This document shows, one piece after another, positions 53,722 through 55,835 of a stretch of 55,835 bases of DNA (its first letter is position 1; each line of letters starts with the position of its first letter). Location: the NCBI GenBank assembly GCA_029259935.1, contig JAJDEH010000175.1, positions 1 to 55,835 on the forward strand, written 5' to 3'. The translations under genes were made by a program, and so were the position numbers. The notes under the pieces are model-generated. The model saw nothing but the letters and a program-made list of their open reading frames with translations, was not told the DNA's origin and did not search any database. This DNA is from Planctomycetota bacterium (lineage in GTDB: Bacteria; Planctomycetota; Planctomycetia; Pirellulales; Pirellulaceae).

Positions 53722-55605
53722 ATGCCATCCGCGAATCACGAAACCGAGGAAGCTTGCCTTGCCAGTTCGCTCGGCGCAACTCCGCTTGCTGGCCGTCAAA
53801 CTCACTTTCGCGTTTGGGCACCTAAACGAAAGTCCGTGGCGGTTGAATGGGACCGTGGCGGCGCGCGGCAACGACATGAACTGACGAGCTACGTCGATGG
53901 CTACTTCCGCGGAGTTGTCCCGGGGCTGGGAGCCGGTGATGGTTATCGATACTCACTGGATCACGAGATCTCGCGACCCGACCCGGCGTCGCGCTTTCAA
54001 CCCGACGGCGTGCACGGGGATTCGCAAATCGTCGATCCGGCCGCCTTTGCGTGGCAAAACAAATCTTGGCGCGGAGTGCCCAAGCATGACCTGATTATCT
54101 ACGAGATGCATGTGGGGACATTTACCGAACAGGGGACATTCGCGGCCGCCATGCAACGGCTGCCGGAATTGAAGGACTTGGGCGTTACGGCCGTCGAACT
54201 GATGCCACTCGCGCAGTCGCCCGGCCGCTGGAACTGGGGCTACGACGGAGTCGGCCTGTTCTCTGTTCGCAACACCTACGGCACGCCGGACGACTTACGG
54301 GCTTTGGTCGATGCCTGCCACGGTCTTGGTCTCGCCGTAATCTTGGACGTGGTCTACAACCATTTGGGGCCCGAGGGAAATTATCTGGCCGACTTCGGTC
54401 CGTATTTTTCAAACAAGCACCATACGCCCTGGGGCGAGGCGTTGGATTACGATGGCCCCCACGCCCAGCCGGTGCGCGAGTTCATTGTCGAGAACGCGTT
54501 GTATTGGCTGCGTGAGTACCATTTCGACGGACTGCGCCTCGACGCGGTCCACTTCATGCTGGATGACAGCCCGTGGCCGATCCTGGACGAACTCCGACAA
54601 CAGGTCGCCAACTACGAGCAAACCGCCGGCCGTCACATTCACCTGATTGCCGAGTCCAATGTATTCGATTCGAAATTGCTACCCGCCGATTCTGGCACCG
54701 CGCCAGAAGAGCACGGCTCCTACGACGCGATTTGGTGCGATGACATTATGCACTCGATCTATTCCGTCGTCGCGCCCGAAATCTCCGTCACTCATCGCGA
54801 GTACACCGGCTGGGACGATCTCGTCGAAGCGCTACAACACGGGTTTATCTATAACCACTTTCACAACGCTGCCAAGGCGCGGCGTGTAACGGACAACGAC
54901 CGCCGGCAATTGTATCCGCAGGGCAATGAATCGTCCTTATCGTTGCTGCCATCGTTTGTCGTCGGTTTGCAAACACACGACAGTGTTGGCAATCATCCAC
55001 AGGGAAAGCGATTCCATCATTTAACATCCGTCGCTCAACAAAAAGCTGCGGCAACCTTGATGCTGTTGTATCCCGCGATTCCTCTGATTTTCATGGGCGA
55101 GGAATCCGCAACACCATCACCGTTCCATTTCTTTGTCGACTATCAAGATCAACGACTGCGAGATGCGGTCGATCGCGGGCGGGCGCGCGAATATCCACGA
55201 CAGGTTTGGAGCGGGGCCTTGTCACCCACGGACGAACGGGCGTTCCACGATTCAAAATGTGCCGCGCGAGGCGACGAGCAAGTATTCGCCTGGTATCAAG
55301 CACTTCTTCGCTTGCGAAAAGAATGGCAACGCCAAGGCTACCTCGCTCCCGAACATCTCCGAGTTGAAGATGATCGCCGGACGGCAGTCATTTCGCTGCA
55401 TTACGAAATGCCAGGCGCGGGAAGTGTTTTCGTCGTGACGAAGTTGCTTGCCGCCAGCGGCACGGTAAGCGATGTCGAAGTTCGGATCGACGGCCAGTTG
55501 TTGCTCGACTCCGAAGGTGGCGGCCCTGGAAAGTCTTCAGTCGTTTTGAAGTCGGCGCGAGCGCTCGTCGGCACTGGCCGATGCACGCTGTCTAAACCTG
55601 ATTAG
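53722..55605 (+). CDS. treZ: Malto-oligosyltrehalose trehalohydrolase
   Basis: 627 residues, GH13 family. An N-terminal carbohydrate-binding fold ('THFRVWAPKRKSVAVEWDRG') precedes the catalytic barrel: 'VTAVELMPLAQSPGRWNWGY', 'LAVILDVVYNHLGPEGNYL', nucleophile region 'FDGLRLDAVHFMLDDS', acid region 'HLIAESN', and 'VGLQTHDSVGNHPQGKRFHH'. It releases trehalose from maltooligosyl-trehalose. The usual partner treY and treX are not in the window. ATG 53722 was chosen; an upstream GTG at 53677 overlaps the folP stop. Confidence 0.94.
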   Translation: MPSANHETEEACLASSLGATPLAGRQTHFRVWAPKRKSVAVEWDRGGARQRHELTSYVDGYFRGVVPGLGAGDGYRYSLDHEISRPDPASRFQPDGVHGDSQIVDPAAFAWQNKSWRGVPKHDLIIYEMHVGTFTEQGTFAAAMQRLPELKDLGVTAVELMPLAQSPGRWNWGYDGVGLFSVRNTYGTPDDLRALVDACHGLGLAVILDVVYNHLGPEGNYLADFGPYFSNKHHTPWGEALDYDGPHAQPVREFIVENALYWLREYHFDGLRLDAVHFMLDDSPWPILDELRQQVANYEQTAGRHIHLIAESNVFDSKLLPADSGTAPEEHGSYDAIWCDDIMHSIYSVVAPEISVTHREYTGWDDLVEALQHGFIYNHFHNAAKARRVTDNDRRQLYPQGNESSLSLLPSFVVGLQTHDSVGNHPQGKRFHHLTSVAQQKAAATLMLLYPAIPLIFMGEESATPSPFHFFVDYQDQRLRDAVDRGRAREYPRQVWSGALSPTDERAFHDSKCAARGDEQVFAWYQALLRLRKEWQRQGYLAPEHLRVEDDRRTAVISLHYEMPGAGSVFVVTKLLAASGTVSDVEVRIDGQLLLDSEGGGPGKSSVVLKSARALVGTGRCTLSKPD

Positions 55606-55620
55606 GACCGAGTTTCCCAA

Positions 55621-55674
55621 TTGTGGTGCAGCCGTCTCGGCTGCACCGGGCAGGCGGGACGCCTGCACCACAAG
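55621..55674. repeat. REP-like palindrome family E, copy 2
   Basis: TTGTGGTGCAGCCG ... GCGGGACGCCTGCACCACAA. Second copy of the 7611-7659 element, 15 bases past the treZ stop. The remaining bases to 55835 show no further gene start that I can support. Confidence 0.85.
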
Positions 55675-55835
55675 CAATTCTCTAACTTGCCCTAAGTTCC
55701 TGTTTTGCACTTTTCGTGACTGGTATTGGCGCGAAAAAGGCGGCCCGTGACAATTGAAATTGACCATCTTACCTTTCAATTTCTCTGGCACGGAAGCCGC
55801 CTACGATGGAACTTACCAGTTCGTTCGAGTCTTTG

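Overview
The window looks like a chromosomal segment of a planctomycete, probably of the Pirellulales type. The main evidence is two gene pairs almost diagnostic of that phylum: cytochrome/DUF1549/DUF1553 with a Tat-type DUF1501 protein, and cytochrome/DUF1587-DUF1592-DUF1588-DUF1585 with a Tat-type DUF1552 protein. A FHA protein, a YfhO-like giant membrane protein, leucine-rich-repeat proteins and short proteins beginning with an 'RFxLRTLL' membrane anchor fit the same lineage. All calls rest on reading motifs and repeats by eye; no database search was run.

Layout. 1-3250 (+): four small, mostly unknown genes separated by interspersed repeats and at least one integron attC-like site. 3266-11521 (-): the two cytochrome/DUF1501/DUF1552 pairs. 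11774-12067 (+): small membrane protein. 12134-20187 (-): complete F-type ATP synthase operon in the order atpZ, I-like, atpB, E, F, H, A, G, D, C, with an AT-rich palindromic element between atpA and atpG. 20811-22040 (+): Rho_N-like/DUF4912 protein with a terminator. 22270-24939 (-): globin, a phosphotransferase-kinase fusion, and a universal stress protein. 25342-31650 (+): NtrC-type regulator, ZIP metal transporter, FHA protein, small coiled-coil protein and YfhO-like protein. 31757-37916: serine acetyltransferase, a secreted beta-propeller-like protein, an LRR protein and a lipoprotein alpha/beta hydrolase. 38320-45450 (-): a second block of eight or nine small co-oriented genes with interspersed repeats. 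46181-49057 (-): EF-G-like GTPase and hisA. 49190-55605 (+): Minf_1886-like membrane protein, recO, BamD-like and LptE-like lipoproteins, folP and treZ.

The most interesting feature is the pair of small-gene blocks (353-3211 on +, 45450-38440 on -). Their genes are short, unrelated, co-oriented and mostly unrecognised. Several stop codons form the first bases of a repeat (TAACGAG or CTAAC), and several starts lie just after GTTAxxY-like motifs. One 81 bp site (743-823) has the box layout of an integron attC site. A second repeat family in the gaps has a 5' half resembling the start of a bacterial group II intron. A truncated tyrosine-recombinase N terminus lies inside the second block. My working inference is that these are integron-like cassette arrays without an integrase in the window, eroded by intron and MITE-like insertions. 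The predicted contents (a SUKH protein, a SieB-like membrane protein, a phosphatase-like protein lacking its catalytic arginine) suit an accessory, defence-leaning cassette pool.
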